A stretch of DNA of 64,000 nt from Peribacillus frigoritolerans (GCA_030562215.1 JAUPFL010000002.1:1-64000), one strand, 5' to 3'. Shown: positions 28,802-38,007, counted from the first letter of the stretch. Translations and numbers: made by a program. Notes: generated from the letters alone by a model not told the origin.

Positions 28802-30704
28802 ATGAATACAATGACTTATGAAAAATTACAATATATCCAACTCAAGGAAATGGTGAAAAAACATTGTGTAAGCGGTTTAGGAAAAGCGTTATTGGATCAG
28901 CTTAAGCCGAGCAGCACTTTGAAGGTCGTTAAAAATCGTTTGAACGAGACCACGGAGGCAAGGAACTTACTGAATGCGGAAAGCCATATTCCCTTAAAAG
29001 GCATTTCTCATATTGGCCTCCATATTGACAAACTGGAAAAAGGAATGATTTTGGAGCCGTCAGAGTTAGTGGCGATAGCAGACTTCTTAAGAGGCTGCAG
29101 GAATATCAAGAAATTCATGACCGATAAAGAGTTCTTTGCACCAACACTGCATTCCTATGCCCGCTCCATGACTGAATTCAGGGGCATTGAAGAAGAAATC
29201 CAATTCACCATAAAGGGAAATGCTGTTGTTTCCGAAGCAAGCAAGGACCTGAAACGGATCAGGAACCAAATCATCAAGACAGAAAGTAAAATAGAGGAAC
29301 GGCTGAATAAGTTCTTGAAGAGCGGAGCCAATAAAGAGTTCATTCAGGAATTTTTCATCAGTAAAAAGGATGACCGCTACACCATCCCGATCAAAGCCTC
29401 CTACAAAAATCAAGTGGCCGGAACGATCGTGGAAGTATCCGCAAAAGGGGCTACCGTCTTCATTGAACCTGCCTCTGTTACGAAATTGAATGTAGAATTG
29501 GCAAGCTTAAAAGCGGAAGAATCGATGGAAGAGTATCAACTATTGGCCACATTATCCGGAACGGTTTTCGAACAGCTGAAACCGATCAAGATTAACATCG
29601 AGTTAATCAGTCAATATGACATGATCTTTGCAAAAGCCAAATTCAGTAAAAGCATGGATGCCATCGAACCGAAAATCAATGATCACGGTTATATTAAATT
29701 AACGAGCTGTAAACATCCCCTTTGCCGCAAGACAGCGTACCTTTGGATTTTGAAATCGGTAAGGACTATCGCAGCTTGATCATTACAGGCCCTAATGCCG
29801 GGGGAAAACAGTCGTTCTGAAAACGGTCGGCATCCTTACATTGGCCGTCATGTCAGGACTGCATGTTGCAGGGAAAGAGGGGACGGAGCTTGCCGTCTTT
29901 GATCAAGTATTCGTCGATATCGGTGATAATCAAAGCATTGAAAATGCGCTGAGCACGTTTTCGTCGCATATGAAAAACATCTCGGAAATCATGGGGGCGA
30001 TAACCAATAACTCCTTGCTGCTGTTCGATGAAATCGGGAGCGGAACGGAACCGAATGAAGGAGCAGCATTGGCGATTAGCATCCTTGAGGAATTCTATCA
30101 AAGGGGCTGCATAACCGTTGCAACGACCCATTATGGTGAAATCAAGCGCTATTCGGAAATTCACAGTGATTTCATGAATGCGGCCATGCAATTCAACAGT
30201 GAAACACTAGAGCCCAAATATAAGCTGTTGATCGGTCAATCCGGGGAAAGCAATGCCCTGTGGATAGCCCAAAAAATGAATGTCCGTGAAAAGGTACTGC
30301 AAAAGGCAAAGCTCTATATCGAAAATAAAGACTACGACTTGGAGCGTGTCCAGGAAGGCAAAATCAAAAAAGCGAAGCCAGCAGCCGTTCCTAAAGAATC
30401 ATCTTATGAATATGAAGTCGGTGACAAAGTGAAGGTAAGCGAACTGAATGGATACGCGATCGTTTATAAGAAAAAGGATTCCTTCAATAATGTCGTCGTA
30501 CTTTTCGAAGATACCTTCAAGGAAGTTCATGCCAGTAGGCTCGAGCTTGAAATAAAGGCCGTCGATTTATATCCTGAAGGCTATGATCTCAATTCTTTAT
30601 TTGTCAGCTACAAAGAAAGGAAATTGAACCACGACTTAGAGCGGGGATCAAAAAAGGCATTAAAGAATGTAGCTGCGGATATCCGGAAGAAGCTTGGTGA
30701 ATAG
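28802..30704 (+). CDS. MutS2-family ATPase lacking the Smr domain (frameshifted)
   Basis: About 634 residues, ATG 28802 with AGGAGG upstream. The N-terminal MutS2 core and clamp (TIPIKASYKNQVAGTIVEVS, then GATVFIEPASV) are followed by the ABC-type ATPase: Walker A GPNAGGKT, then VFVDIGDNQSIENALSTFSS, the Walker B line LLLFDEIGSGTEPNEGAAL and ATTHYGEIK. After it is a KOW-like segment (YEVGDKVKVSELNGYAIVYK). The chain then stops at RKKLGE, whereas housekeeping MutS2 is about 785 residues with a C-terminal Smr domain. Frameshifts near 29735 and 29812. MutS2 is known to split collided ribosomes by ATP hydrolysis. A Smr-less paralog under leader control could be an inducible ribosome-rescue factor; that is inference. 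Confidence 0.85.
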
Positions 30705-30757
30705 TACGATCTTCCAATATGCAAAAAAGCCTGTAGGCAAAAAGAGTTCTAAACATA

Positions 30758-30949
30758 GTTGAATGGAACGGAAGGTGCGAGACTCCTGCGGGAAGAGCGA
30801 GTCCAAGGGAGACCCCACAGGCGCAAGTGCGCCGAGGAGGCTCCCGGACCGCCCGCGGAAAGCGAGTGCCTGAAGTGGAAATCAACGTCCAAATTTGTGC
30901 AAGCAAAAAACTGTAATCAAACTCGATTTTCATCGAGTTTGACTACAGT
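30758..30949 (+). repeat. Dispersed repeat family A, full copy, with stem-loop tail
   Basis: The element at 30758-30886 runs from GTTGAATGGAACGG to GTGGAAATCAAC. Its centre includes GACTCCTGCGGGAAGAGCGA and CACAGGCGCAAGTGCGCCGA, rich in self-complementary GC stems. A hairpin follows at 30910-30949 (ACTGTAATCAAACTCGAT with its complement). The same element lies reversed at 15687-15813, and remnants are at 33.5 and 49.5 kb. No ORF function. Confidence 0.75.
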
Positions 30950-30987
30950 CTGAAGCCTCTCTATATGACGGGCTTTTTTGCGTTGTA

Positions 30988-31131
30988 TTATTTTATTGAA
31001 TTACTTTTTTCATTATATAAATTAATCAATTCTGCATTTTGCTCATTCAGCTTTTTCACATTCTTATTAATCGTTGCCAATTCCCAAAGTACAGCCAATC
31101 CAAAGATTAGCACAAGCGTTAATAAATCCAT
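30988..31131 (-). CDS. 47-residue membrane-anchored small protein
   Basis: ATG 31131 leftward with AGGAGG seven bases before it, stop TAA 30990-30988. MDLLTLVLIFGLAVLWELAT is one transmembrane helix, followed by a charged amphipathic tail INKNVKKLNEQNAELINLY that looks like a short coiled coil. It begins 11 bp after the EamA transporter stop, so it is probably cotranscribed. Too short for most gene finders. Function unknown. Confidence 0.7.
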   Translation of the reverse strand: MDLLTLVLIFGLAVLWELATINKNVKKLNEQNAELINLYNEKSNSIK

Positions 31132-31141
31132 TGTTGCCCTC

Positions 31142-32124
31142 CTATTGATGTTGTGTACCTTTAATTAGATGATTCTTTTCACTTGGATTCATCTTCTCAA
31201 CCCGGGAAGGCAAGTTTTTTCTTTGAAAATAATTGTTTTGAATCAAAGCATATATCACTAAAAAAGTTCCCAGTAATTCGTATGATGATAGTGATCCTCC
31301 TTGGATAAAAACGATTGCCAACGTGGTTATTGGAACTAAATTGATAAATAGGATTCCATTGATCGGCGTTAAAAGTTTAATGCCTAAGTTCCAGCTTAAA
31401 AGGGCTATGGCACCAGGGAAAATAATCATGAAAATCATCTCGCCATAAATGGATTGCATAACCTCTGCCGTAGGGACAGACAGGCCCATTGCAGTTGCGA
31501 GGAATGTTATGATTGCTGATACTGCTGTTCCCAAAATGCATGTTAAAGTCGAATAGCGAAGTGTTGACCATCCATCAAATTGGTTGCCGCCCATCGTATA
31601 AATAACCCACCCTATAACCCCGATAAGAATGAAAAGGATAGGGATGATGCTATCTTTCAATAAAAATACGAATGATAAGTTGCCATTGGTAATGACAAGA
31701 ATGGCCCCTATCAAGGCAAGGAACAAACTGGCGATGGTATACTTCATCGGTCTGGCATTTTTGAAAACCCACATTATTAAAATTGAAATCATGGGCATTA
31801 ATGATTCCATGATGGAAGCAACGATTACCCCGTTATGTCCCAGTAAATCTTGCCCTGCGAAAATGAGAAAGTTGTATACAGTGAACGCCATCGTCCCAAA
31901 AAACAATAATTTCTTTCCTTTTCCTTCCAGGCTAAAAGACTTCTTACCTTCTTTAATGAAAAGCAATATCCCTAAAATTACGCTAACAGCTAAATATCGC
32001 AAAAAAGCGAAATAAAAAGGATCAATATACATTAGGGCCCTTTCTGCAACTGGAAACATTGCTCCCCAAGAAATGCTGGCAGTCAAACATAAAAGTGCAC
32101 CGATTAAAACTTGATTTTTTTCAT
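31142..32124 (-). CDS. EamA/DMT-family transporter (one frameshift near the N-terminus)
   Basis: About 327 residues with ten hydrophobic helices in two EamA repeats; it opens LIGALLCLTASISWGAMFPV. The long open frame starts at 32086, but ATG 32124 (GAAGC upstream, MKKIKF) joins it after one missing T near 32107. Drug/metabolite exporters of this family export amino acids, nucleobases or drugs; the substrate is not evident. It is divergent from a LysR regulator with a 134-bp intergenic region, the usual arrangement for regulator and target. Confidence 0.8.
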
Positions 32125-32258
32125 AAAAGCTTCCCCTCGAAAATAATGATTGATTTAATTCCTATACACACCTTATGATAAAGTCATTATCATGTAAAAT
32201 GACTTAAAATGAATATAATCATCATTATTAATGATAGTTGAGGAAGGGGGTCAATTTT

Positions 32259-33154
32259 ATGGAAATGCGGGATTTGCAAATATTCCAGTGCGTCGCTAAA
32301 TATGGCAGCGTAAGTAAGGCGGCTGTTGAATTGAATTACGTCCAATCAATGTAACGGCGAGGATTAAGCATTTAGAGCAGGAGTTACGGACGCCTTTATT
32401 CAATCGACATAAACGTGGCATGTCTTTAACTGCAGAGGCCAGAAAGATGCTGGAGTATGTAAACAAAATTTTGCTTGATGTGGAAGAACTCAAGCAAGTA
32501 TTCCTGGATAGTGAAACACCTACAGGGATATTGAACATCGGTACAGTTGAAACGGTCAGCGATCTTCCCAAGATTCTAGCCTCCTATCATAAACAGTATC
32601 CAAATGTCGATTTATCCATAAAGGCAGGGTTAACGGAAGATTTAATTAAAGATGTCATTGAACACAGGCTGGATGGCGCTTTTGTCACAGGACCGATTAA
32701 ACATCCGCTCATTCAGCCATACGATGTATGTACAGAAAAACTTGTATTAGTTACAAGAAATGAAACATTCAACCTTGAAGAAATCATAACAGAACCATTT
32801 TTAGTATTCAGTCAGGGGTGCGGCTATCGCTCCAAACTGGAACAATGGCTGAGGGAAGAAGAAGTGATGCCAAAAAGGATCATGGAGTTCAATGTATTGG
32901 AAACGATCTTAACCAGCGTGACACTGGGCCTTGGCATTACCCTCGTACCGCAATCGGCGGTAAATCACCTTACAGCCAATGAAAAAGTGCACGTGCATGC
33001 TATTCCGGAAGAATACGGCAATATCTCGACTGTCTTCATTCACCGTAAAGATGCTTATATGACAAACTCCATGCGAAGCTTCTTGCAAACGATTGAAGCT
33101 CATCATGAAAACCGCTTTAAGCAAAATCCAGAAACAACTCCTGAGCTAATATGA
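32259..33154 (+). CDS. LysR-family transcriptional regulator (frameshifted)
   Basis: About 298 residues, ATG 32259 behind AGGAAGGGGG. N-terminal winged helix: [20 protein letters not shown], then [20 protein letters not shown] after repairing one missing base near 32350. The effector domain starts at [11 protein letters not shown], with [14 protein letters not shown] and [13 protein letters not shown], which are standard LysR substrate-domain segments. Divergent from the EamA exporter, which it probably controls in response to the exported compound. Confidence 0.85.
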
Positions 33155-33240
33155 AGGAAGGGGAGCAGCAAATCGCTTTACATAGAATGGTAGAGGAACC
33201 CCTGAAAAGGCTGTGAACCTATTAAGGGTGGGGAAATCGT

Positions 33241-33465
33241 ATGGATGAAAAAGATTGTTTAATTTTACAATATTTAAATTAGGTATAAGCAGCCATTTTG
33301 GACTTTATAACCTGCCTTTCAATTTGGAAGAGTACATGGTTAATTGTCCTATGTTCCATTTAAATGTTGTTACGGGCTTCAGTACGGAAATGATGGAATA
33401 GCTTATGCAAGGTGAGATTGATGTTGCGATTGTAAAAGATAGTTATTTTTCTCCTTTCAGACTGT
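33241..33465 (+). pseudogene. Remnant of a second LysR-family regulator
   Basis: MDEKDCLILQYLN then a stop. A frame immediately following reads FKLGISSHFGLYNLPFNLEE and VVTGFSTEMME, stop, LMQGEIDVAIVKDSYFS. The latter is the start of a LysR effector-binding domain, while nearly all of the helix-turn-helix and linker is missing and the C-terminal half is replaced by repeat DNA. Unlike the frameshifted genes, this lacks large parts, so it is truly decayed. Confidence 0.7.
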
Positions 33466-33570
33466 ACAGACAAACTCCAGAAAAGTCAGTTTGCCTACAG
33501 TTTTTTTAGAAAAATGTTCCAGTTGATTGGAACTCCTGCGGGAAAGAGCGCCGAGGAGGGTCCCTGTCTT
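33460..33570 (+). repeat. Degenerate dispersed repeat (stem-loop plus family A remnant)
   Basis: ACTGTACAGACAAACT..AGTTTGCCTACAG then a T7 run (33461-33507), followed by a short deletion derivative of family A (33522-33566, GTTGATTGGAACTCCTGCGG then GCGCCGAGGAGGG). It sits inside the decayed LysR gene. Confidence 0.6.
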
Positions 33571-33621
33571 ATTATATGGATGATGCAGAATACTTGGAAA
33601 AGCATTTGTGAATTATTTAGA

Positions 33622-33651
33622 CAAAAAGCCAACGATTTCGTTGGCTTTTTG
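33622..33651. terminator. Bidirectional terminator hairpin
   Basis: CAAAAAGCCAACG and CGTTGGCTTTTTG form a perfect 13-bp stem with loop ATTT, giving T runs on both strands. Confidence 0.75.
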
Positions 33652-33702
33652 TCTGTACGATGATTTCAATTTTCATACATTCAAATTAGAGAAAAAATAC
33701 CC

Positions 33703-33735
33703 TTCTTTAGCTAAACTGGCAGTTTAGCTAAAGAA
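33703..33735. terminator. Long perfect hairpin before the HEAR-like gene
   Basis: TTCTTTAGCTAAACT and AGTTTAGCTAAAGAA pair over 15 bp with loop GGC. No T run follows on the plus strand; it may be a leader structure or operator for the gene at 33800. Confidence 0.5.
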
Positions 33736-33799
33736 AAATTGTATTACTTTCCATCAATTGGGAAAATATATAAATAATAGAAAGAAGGAGGGAACAGAG

Positions 33800-33976
33800 A
33801 TGGAAGTAAATATGAGTGTTGAAGAAGTCGTGAATCAAATTTCTGCATTGGTAGAAAAAGAAGGGAAGCCACCTCGAAAGAAAGAGGTAAAGAAGTCAGA
33901 TCCGGAGTTAATGAAAAATGCATTGTATTATTTTCCTAGTTGGGATACTGCAGTAGAACATAGCATTGGATCTTAA
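33800..33976 (+). CDS. Small protein with a homing-endonuclease-associated-repeat-like motif
   Basis: 58 residues from ATG 33800, with AAGGAGGG upstream at 33784-33791; an upstream in-frame ATG at 33758 lacks a site. GKPPRKKEVKKSDPELMKNA followed by LYYFPSWDTAVEHSIG resembles a single HNH-associated repeat (G..P....V......L...FGSW..A...). Such single-repeat proteins are probably small DNA-binding proteins. No endonuclease domain is present. Function inferred weakly. Confidence 0.6.
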   Translation: MEVNMSVEEVVNQISALVEKEGKPPRKKEVKKSDPELMKNALYYFPSWDTAVEHSIGS

Positions 33977-34319
33977 CCATAAACGATACATGAACATTTA
34001 TTTTTCAAATTAGTAGTAAGGCAAGGGAAGTTATGAAGGCCGCCAATTGGCGGCCTTTTGACGTGCGATTCTTTATATTATCATACATTCAAATTGGTTT
34101 TAATAAGTGCTCCCTATTCAAACTATCTATCGAATAGTTTAGTTAAATAAAGATATAAACGCATCAAAAGTGAATCAATTTCATATTTTTCCTTTTCGGA
34201 AAGAGTGGAGTATCGATCTTTTTTAGTCGATAAAGTCTGATACTTCAGAAGAACAGTGTAACTTTTTTCCATATGGGACCGTATAATAATTTGTTAAAAC
34301 ACATGAAAAGAGGGTTCCA
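33977..34319. other. Intergenic region with one terminator
   Basis: Apart from the hairpin AAGGCCGCC-AATT-GGCGGCCTT (34036-34058), which closes the preceding gene, I see only AT-rich DNA and no coding frame with a ribosome site. Confidence 0.5.
34036..34059 (+). terminator. Terminator of the 58-residue gene
   Basis: AAGGCCGCC and GGCGGCCTT form a perfect stem around AATT, followed by a short TT tract. Confidence 0.7.
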
Positions 34320-35024
34320 ATGAAAAAGATATTGTTGATTTTGGCAGCCGTTTTTTTGGTAACTGGACTTAGTGCTTGTAAAGGAGTCCAGGAGGAAAGC
34401 AAGGAATCTCCGACAATTTCAGAAAAGCCAAATGATAATCCTAAGCAAACCGACGGGCAAGATGAAGATCCTCCAGGTGAATCGGTCGATGATCCGGCAA
34501 AAGATCTGCCAAATACGAAAACGGATACGATCATATTAGAAGGTATGGAAGAACCATTCCAATTCACGCTTCATCTTAGTCAGGCATTGGGATTCTCAAC
34601 CTACATCGTGGATGACATGGTCGTTGAAGAGGCTAGTTCTGGTGAAGGAGATGCAATGATTGTTTTTGCAAATTTTGCAGGCAAGAGAAATGAGGATGCC
34701 AAAGTTCAGATATTTTCCAAAAGGGAGGGTACGAATGCGACAATAGAAGAACAGGCAGAGTTTGCGAGGGAAGTTGTGATAAGCAATGACTTTGAGATTA
34801 AACAGCGATCTGATAATACGCCGAACCGATTTGATTGGTCTGAGGTTGAATTTGACATTAGTAAGAAGGGCAGTAATTATTCAATATTGGGTACAGTGTC
34901 GGTTTTTCAACATGGCGACCGCGTTTACTATGCGATCGTTCAATACCCGGAAGATTATGAAGAAGGCTTCATACCGAGGGTTGTAAAAATGTTTGATGAT
35001 ATCGTATGGTATGAAGCACCTTGA
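34320..35024 (+). CDS. Lipoprotein of unknown function
   Basis: 234 residues, ATG 34320 after AGAGGG. Signal MKKILLILAAVFLVTGLSAC with lipobox LSAC, mature cysteine at residue 20. An acidic, proline-rich linker (about residues 21-70: ESPTISEKPNDNPKQTDGQD and similar) is followed by a globular domain of about 160 residues with EPFQFTLHLSQALGFSTYIV and FVFQHGDRVYYAIVQYPEDY-like strands. It should be anchored outside the membrane. The fold is reminiscent of small lipid-anchored PsbP-like or DUF4367-like domains, but I do not recognise it. Monocistronic. Confidence 0.8.
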   Translation: MKKILLILAAVFLVTGLSACKGVQEESKESPTISEKPNDNPKQTDGQDEDPPGESVDDPAKDLPNTKTDTIILEGMEEPFQFTLHLSQALGFSTYIVDDMVVEEASSGEGDAMIVFANFAGKRNEDAKVQIFSKREGTNATIEEQAEFAREVVISNDFEIKQRSDNTPNRFDWSEVEFDISKKGSNYSILGTVSVFQHGDRVYYAIVQYPEDYEEGFIPRVVKMFDDIVWYEAP

Positions 35025-35103
35025 TAAATGAGTATCCGAAACAAAAAGGGGGCATAAAAAGGAATCCTGTTGAACGGTAGGGAGCTAGTTTATCTACAGT
35101 CTG

Positions 35104-35129
35104 AGAGCAGCTCTTTGGCTGCTCTTTTT
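35104..35129 (+). terminator. Terminator after the lipoprotein
   Basis: AGAGCAGC and GCTGCTCT pair around TCTTTG, then TTTTA. Confidence 0.75.
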
Positions 35130-35241
35130 ATGCTGTTTGAATTAATCAGGTGAAGAAGGATAAATGATTGGCTTAGAGAATAATTATGGAAAGGGTCATA
35201 GGTTCTCGAAAACTGAATTTGATAGAAAATAGGTGAAGCAA

Positions 35242-36109
35242 GTGGAGTTGGATACATTATATAAGACATATCAACCTTTTCTTTTTCCATCGCATACCGG
35301 ATGCTTGGATCTGTTACCGATGCAGAAGATATCGTTCATGATTTATTCCTGCAGCTTAAGCTGGATCCCGGCCAAATTAAGGACATGAAAGCATATCTTG
35401 CGAAAATGACGACGAATCGGTGTCTTAATTATTTAAAATCAGCCCGTAAGAGAAGAGAGGTTTACACAGGGCCTTGGCTGCCAGAACCCCGGGTTAACGA
35501 AACAGATCAGCCTCTAGATAAGGTTGTAACGGATGAAACGGTTGCATATGCCTTCCTCGTTTTGCTGGAACAGCTATCACCTGTTGAAAGAGCGGTCTTC
35601 GTGCTTAGGGAAGCATTCACATACAGCTATGAAGATATCGCTGAGATGCTGGAAAAGAATGAAGTGAACTGCAGAAAGATCTACAGCCGCGCTAAGCGGA
35701 AATTACAGAATGATATGCCAATCCATTCGGAGGATACCAAACATGTTGATACTTTGGCAAAAAATTCATAAAAGCATCTGCGACAGGAAACTTTGAGGAG
35801 TTTTTGGATCTTCTTACAGAAGATGTTGTCCTTGTTACTGATGGCGGTGGAAAAGTGCTTTCTGCATTAAATCCAATTGTAAACAAACAGCGCGTATCCT
35901 CCTTTCTTAAAGGAGTTTCCGCTAAAGGAGGCTTCATAGGAGAACTTCTTCCGGTGATGGTCAATGGTCAGGAAGGAATTGTGCAAATGAAAGAAGGAAA
36001 GCCTGTCAAGGTGATCTGCTTTGAATTAAATCCAAAACAAAAAAATATCCGCAAAATCTTTATTGTTTCGAATCCCGATAAATTAAAACATATTCCTTTA
36101 ATAGATTGA
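35242..36109 (+). CDS. ECF41-type RNA polymerase sigma factor with SnoaL-like C-terminal domain (frameshifted)
   Basis: About 289 residues from GTG 35242 (AGGTGA upstream). Region 2 is YRMLGSVTDAEDIVHDLFLQ and region 4 is LSPVERAVFVLREAFTYSYE with the following DIAEML. Between them is WLPEP, and the C-terminal extension has DGGGK and NPDKL. These three motifs define ECF41 sigma factors, whose SnoaL-like extension controls activity instead of an anti-sigma factor. Frameshifts near 35284 (missing T) and 35765 split it into three frames. It is followed by a carboxymuconolactone decarboxylase-family gene, the classic ECF41 partner, with a matching promoter between them. Confidence 0.9.
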
Positions 36110-36124
36110 GGTTTCTCTTTTTGA

Positions 36125-36151
36125 TGTCACAAATCAAACCTCTATTTTGTC
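36125..36151 (+). promoter_or_regulatory. ECF41-type promoter upstream of the carboxymuconolactone decarboxylase gene
   Basis: TGTCACA (36125-36131), a 16-bp spacer, TGTC (36148-36151). The ECF41 consensus as I remember it is TGTCACA-N16-CGTC, so only one base differs. It lies 42 bp before the target start and 16 bp after the sigma gene stop. Confidence 0.75.
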
Positions 36152-36192
36152 TTATAAGTGGAACCGAAAAAGATTTAATGGAGGAGATAGAC

Positions 36193-36654
36193 ATGGAACA
36201 ACGGGTTAACTACATGAAGACAAATCGTGAAGTGGTCAAATTAATGATGGGATTGGAGGAGTACAAGAAAACAACGGGAATCGATAGCACATTAATCGAA
36301 TTGATTAAAATTCGCGCGTCTCAAATCAATGGCTGTGCGTACTGCTTGGATATGCACACAAAGGATGCCCGGGCAATGGGTGAAACGGAACAAAGAATTT
36401 ACTGTTTGAGTGCTTGGCGTGAAACACCATTCTATTCTGATTCGGAAAGGGCAGCGCTGGAATTGACGGAAGCGGTCACGGCCATTTCAGCAAACGGTGT
36501 ACCTGATGAACTGTATGAGAGGGTCCGCCTTCATTTTGATGAAAAACAATATATCGATCTCATTACCATAATCATCACAATCAACGGCTGGAACCGATTG
36601 GCCATTTCAGCCCAAAGCATACCAGGGCACTATAAGCCTGTAATGGAAAAATAA
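36193..36654 (+). CDS. Carboxymuconolactone decarboxylase family protein (AhpD-like)
   Basis: 153 residues from ATG 36193 after GGAGGAGA. Contains the redox-active motif QINGCAYCLDMHTKDARAMG (CxxC plus H), as in AhpD-like alkylhydroperoxidases, and the trailing INGWNRLAIS helix. Members reduce peroxides or are uncharacterised. Linkage to an ECF41 sigma factor with a matching promoter implies that it is the sigma factor's direct target. Intact, cytoplasmic, typical length. Confidence 0.9.
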   Translation: MEQRVNYMKTNREVVKLMMGLEEYKKTTGIDSTLIELIKIRASQINGCAYCLDMHTKDARAMGETEQRIYCLSAWRETPFYSDSERAALELTEAVTAISANGVPDELYERVRLHFDEKQYIDLITIIITINGWNRLAISAQSIPGHYKPVMEK

Positions 36655-36711
36655 TTTTGTTATTAAAACCCCTTGTATGGTTGCAAGGGGTCCCGTTACA
36701 GTAGAAACAAC

Positions 36712-36747
36712 AAAAAGCCACGTTTTTGTATAGAAACGTGGCTTTTT
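36712..36747. terminator. Bidirectional terminator between convergent genes
   Basis: AAAAAGCCACGTTT and AAACGTGGCTTTTT form a perfect 14-bp stem around TTGTATAG. It serves the decarboxylase gene on plus and the small membrane protein on minus. Confidence 0.85.
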
Positions 36748-36752
36748 ATTTA

Positions 36753-36980
36753 TTATTTTTCTTTTTTATAAAAGCGTTCACCCGTATCAGGATTATAATA
36801 CACCCTTGTTTTTTCTCCAGTCACAGGGTCTATATTCATTTCATCTGTCGATTGAAATCCATCAGGAACTTTTACACCGTGATTGCGTTTAAACCGTTTA
36901 TCATAGATAAAGTATCCAAGTAATATGCATAAGATAACTATAATAATTTGTAATATATAGTACCCTATGATGAATTTCAT
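36753..36980 (-). CDS. Small membrane protein, unknown
   Basis: 75 residues, one N-terminal transmembrane helix (YYILQIIIVILCILLGYFIY) and a polar tail with DPVTGEKTRVYYNPDTGERF. The repeated D..TGE.....Y pattern looks like a short beta-hairpin repeat. Its ATG overlaps the YbjQ stop by one base (TAATG), so the two are translationally coupled. I do not recognise a family. Confidence 0.75.
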   Translation of the reverse strand: MKFIIGYYILQIIIVILCILLGYFIYDKRFKRNHGVKVPDGFQSTDEMNIDPVTGEKTRVYYNPDTGERFYKKEK

Positions 36981-37299
36981 TATATTTTCTCCACAATGAC
37001 GGCGGTTCCATATGCAACAATTTCGCTCATATTTGTACCGATTTCCCCAGAATCATATCTCATCATTATAATTGCGTTTGCACCCATTTCATTGGCATTT
37101 TTATCATACGGTCCATAGCTTCTTTTCTTGAATCTTCAAGCATAGCTGTATATTGCTTGATCTCTCCACCTACTAGGGATTTTAACCCTGCCATGATATC
37201 GCCGCCAATCCCTCTGCTTCTTACAATTAGACCAAAGGCAGGTCCTTTTACTTCTATAATTTTGTAACCTTCAATTTTTTCTGTGGTAACTACCAACAC
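36980..37299 (-). CDS. YbjQ/UPF0145 family protein (frameshifted)
   Basis: About 106 residues. [20 protein letters not shown] opens the protein, followed by [20 protein letters not shown], then [19 protein letters not shown]. After one frameshift near 37090 it continues [19 protein letters not shown] and ends [11 protein letters not shown]. This is the YbjQ fold (putative heavy-metal-binding, pentameric). Its role is unknown. GGAGGCG lies before ATG 37299. It heads a two-gene leftward unit with the small membrane protein. Confidence 0.85.
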
Positions 37300-37629
37300 A
37301 TTAATCGCCTCCGCCTTATTTACTTTGTTATTTAAAACTTCACTTGAAAACTGAAGGCATAAACAAATGATTCAAGTTCGCATGGAGTTTAACAGTTTAT
37401 CACCCAATAATTACGCGCAATAATAATACCATTCCTTTAAATTTTAACATAATATAAGCTTTATCCTTCCTATACATAGGAATTTCACTTCTTTTACGTA
37501 ACATATTTCGAATAAGCATAAAAAATCCCATTTCGTAGAAAAGAAATGGGATTAAATTTATTCGTGTTTTTTACTGCTGTTTTTTGATTGTTATATATGT
37601 GTAGATTTATGATGCTGATTGCACACCTT
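37300..37629. other. Intergenic region with a leftward terminator
   Basis: Apart from AATCCCATTTC/GAAATGGGATT (37524-37553, with a T6 run on the minus strand) I see no gene. The leftward hairpin has no intact minus gene upstream and may be left from lost DNA. Confidence 0.45.
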
Positions 37630-37749
37630 TTCCTTCTTCAACGGGAACCACTACATGAAGTTGAATTGCGGATAATCAAGAATATAACTCAAGGTTTCAA
37701 AGATAAAGAAATAGCTGATAAGCAGAACTTAGTGGGACAGAAGCTTTAA
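37630..37749 (+). pseudogene. Fragment of a LuxR/NarL-type helix-turn-helix
   Basis: One frame reads LHEVELRIIKNITQGFKDKE then IADKQNLVGQKL before a stop. This fits the first half of a NarL/FixJ C-terminal DNA-binding domain (L..VE..I...I..G...KEIA..L). No receiver domain precedes it, so it is a remnant. Confidence 0.45.
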
Positions 37750-37800
37750 GGAATTCATTACAAATTATTTCATTTAAATGGATATATTTTCATCAAGGGT

Positions 37801-38007
37801 GAAAACATAACCGTAACGTTCATATGTCTGCCCGGCTGTTGGGTCAGCAATGAGTTGAATGAACTTGCCATCGTTACTGCCTTGGGAATTGGTAAAACAG
37901 AAGGTGGATATCAATTCGGAGATTTGGAAGTGAATGTAACCGATAAAGCAAAGATTCGCAATTTGGGCACCATAACAAAATCCTTTCAAAAAGAAGTCGA
38001 GGAGTAA
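37801..38007 (+). pseudogene. Remnant of a germination receptor C subunit (GerC-like lipoprotein)
   Basis: FICLPGCWVSNELNELAIVT, then ALGIGKTEGGYQ, is the N-terminus of a Ger(x)C lipoprotein, with its lipobox cysteine and the C.....EL..LAI....GID motif. It jumps directly to a C-terminal-like segment NVTDKAKIRNLGTITKSFQK and stops. About 300 internal residues and the start codon are missing. It precedes an intact D-like gene and a B subunit gene, so the receptor locus has decayed by deletion. Confidence 0.6.

Noticed and set aside
29735..29815. Programmed frameshifts in the MutS2-like gene
   Set aside because: Two shifts in 80 bp, each in a short run (GGGGG, CCCC) as elsewhere in the window; no slippery heptamer with pseudoknot. 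Sequence error is simpler.
30604..30933. 109-residue leftward ORF overlapping the MutS2-like 3' end and repeat A
   Set aside because: Runs through the GC-rich repeat and the antisense of a conserved gene; no ribosome site.
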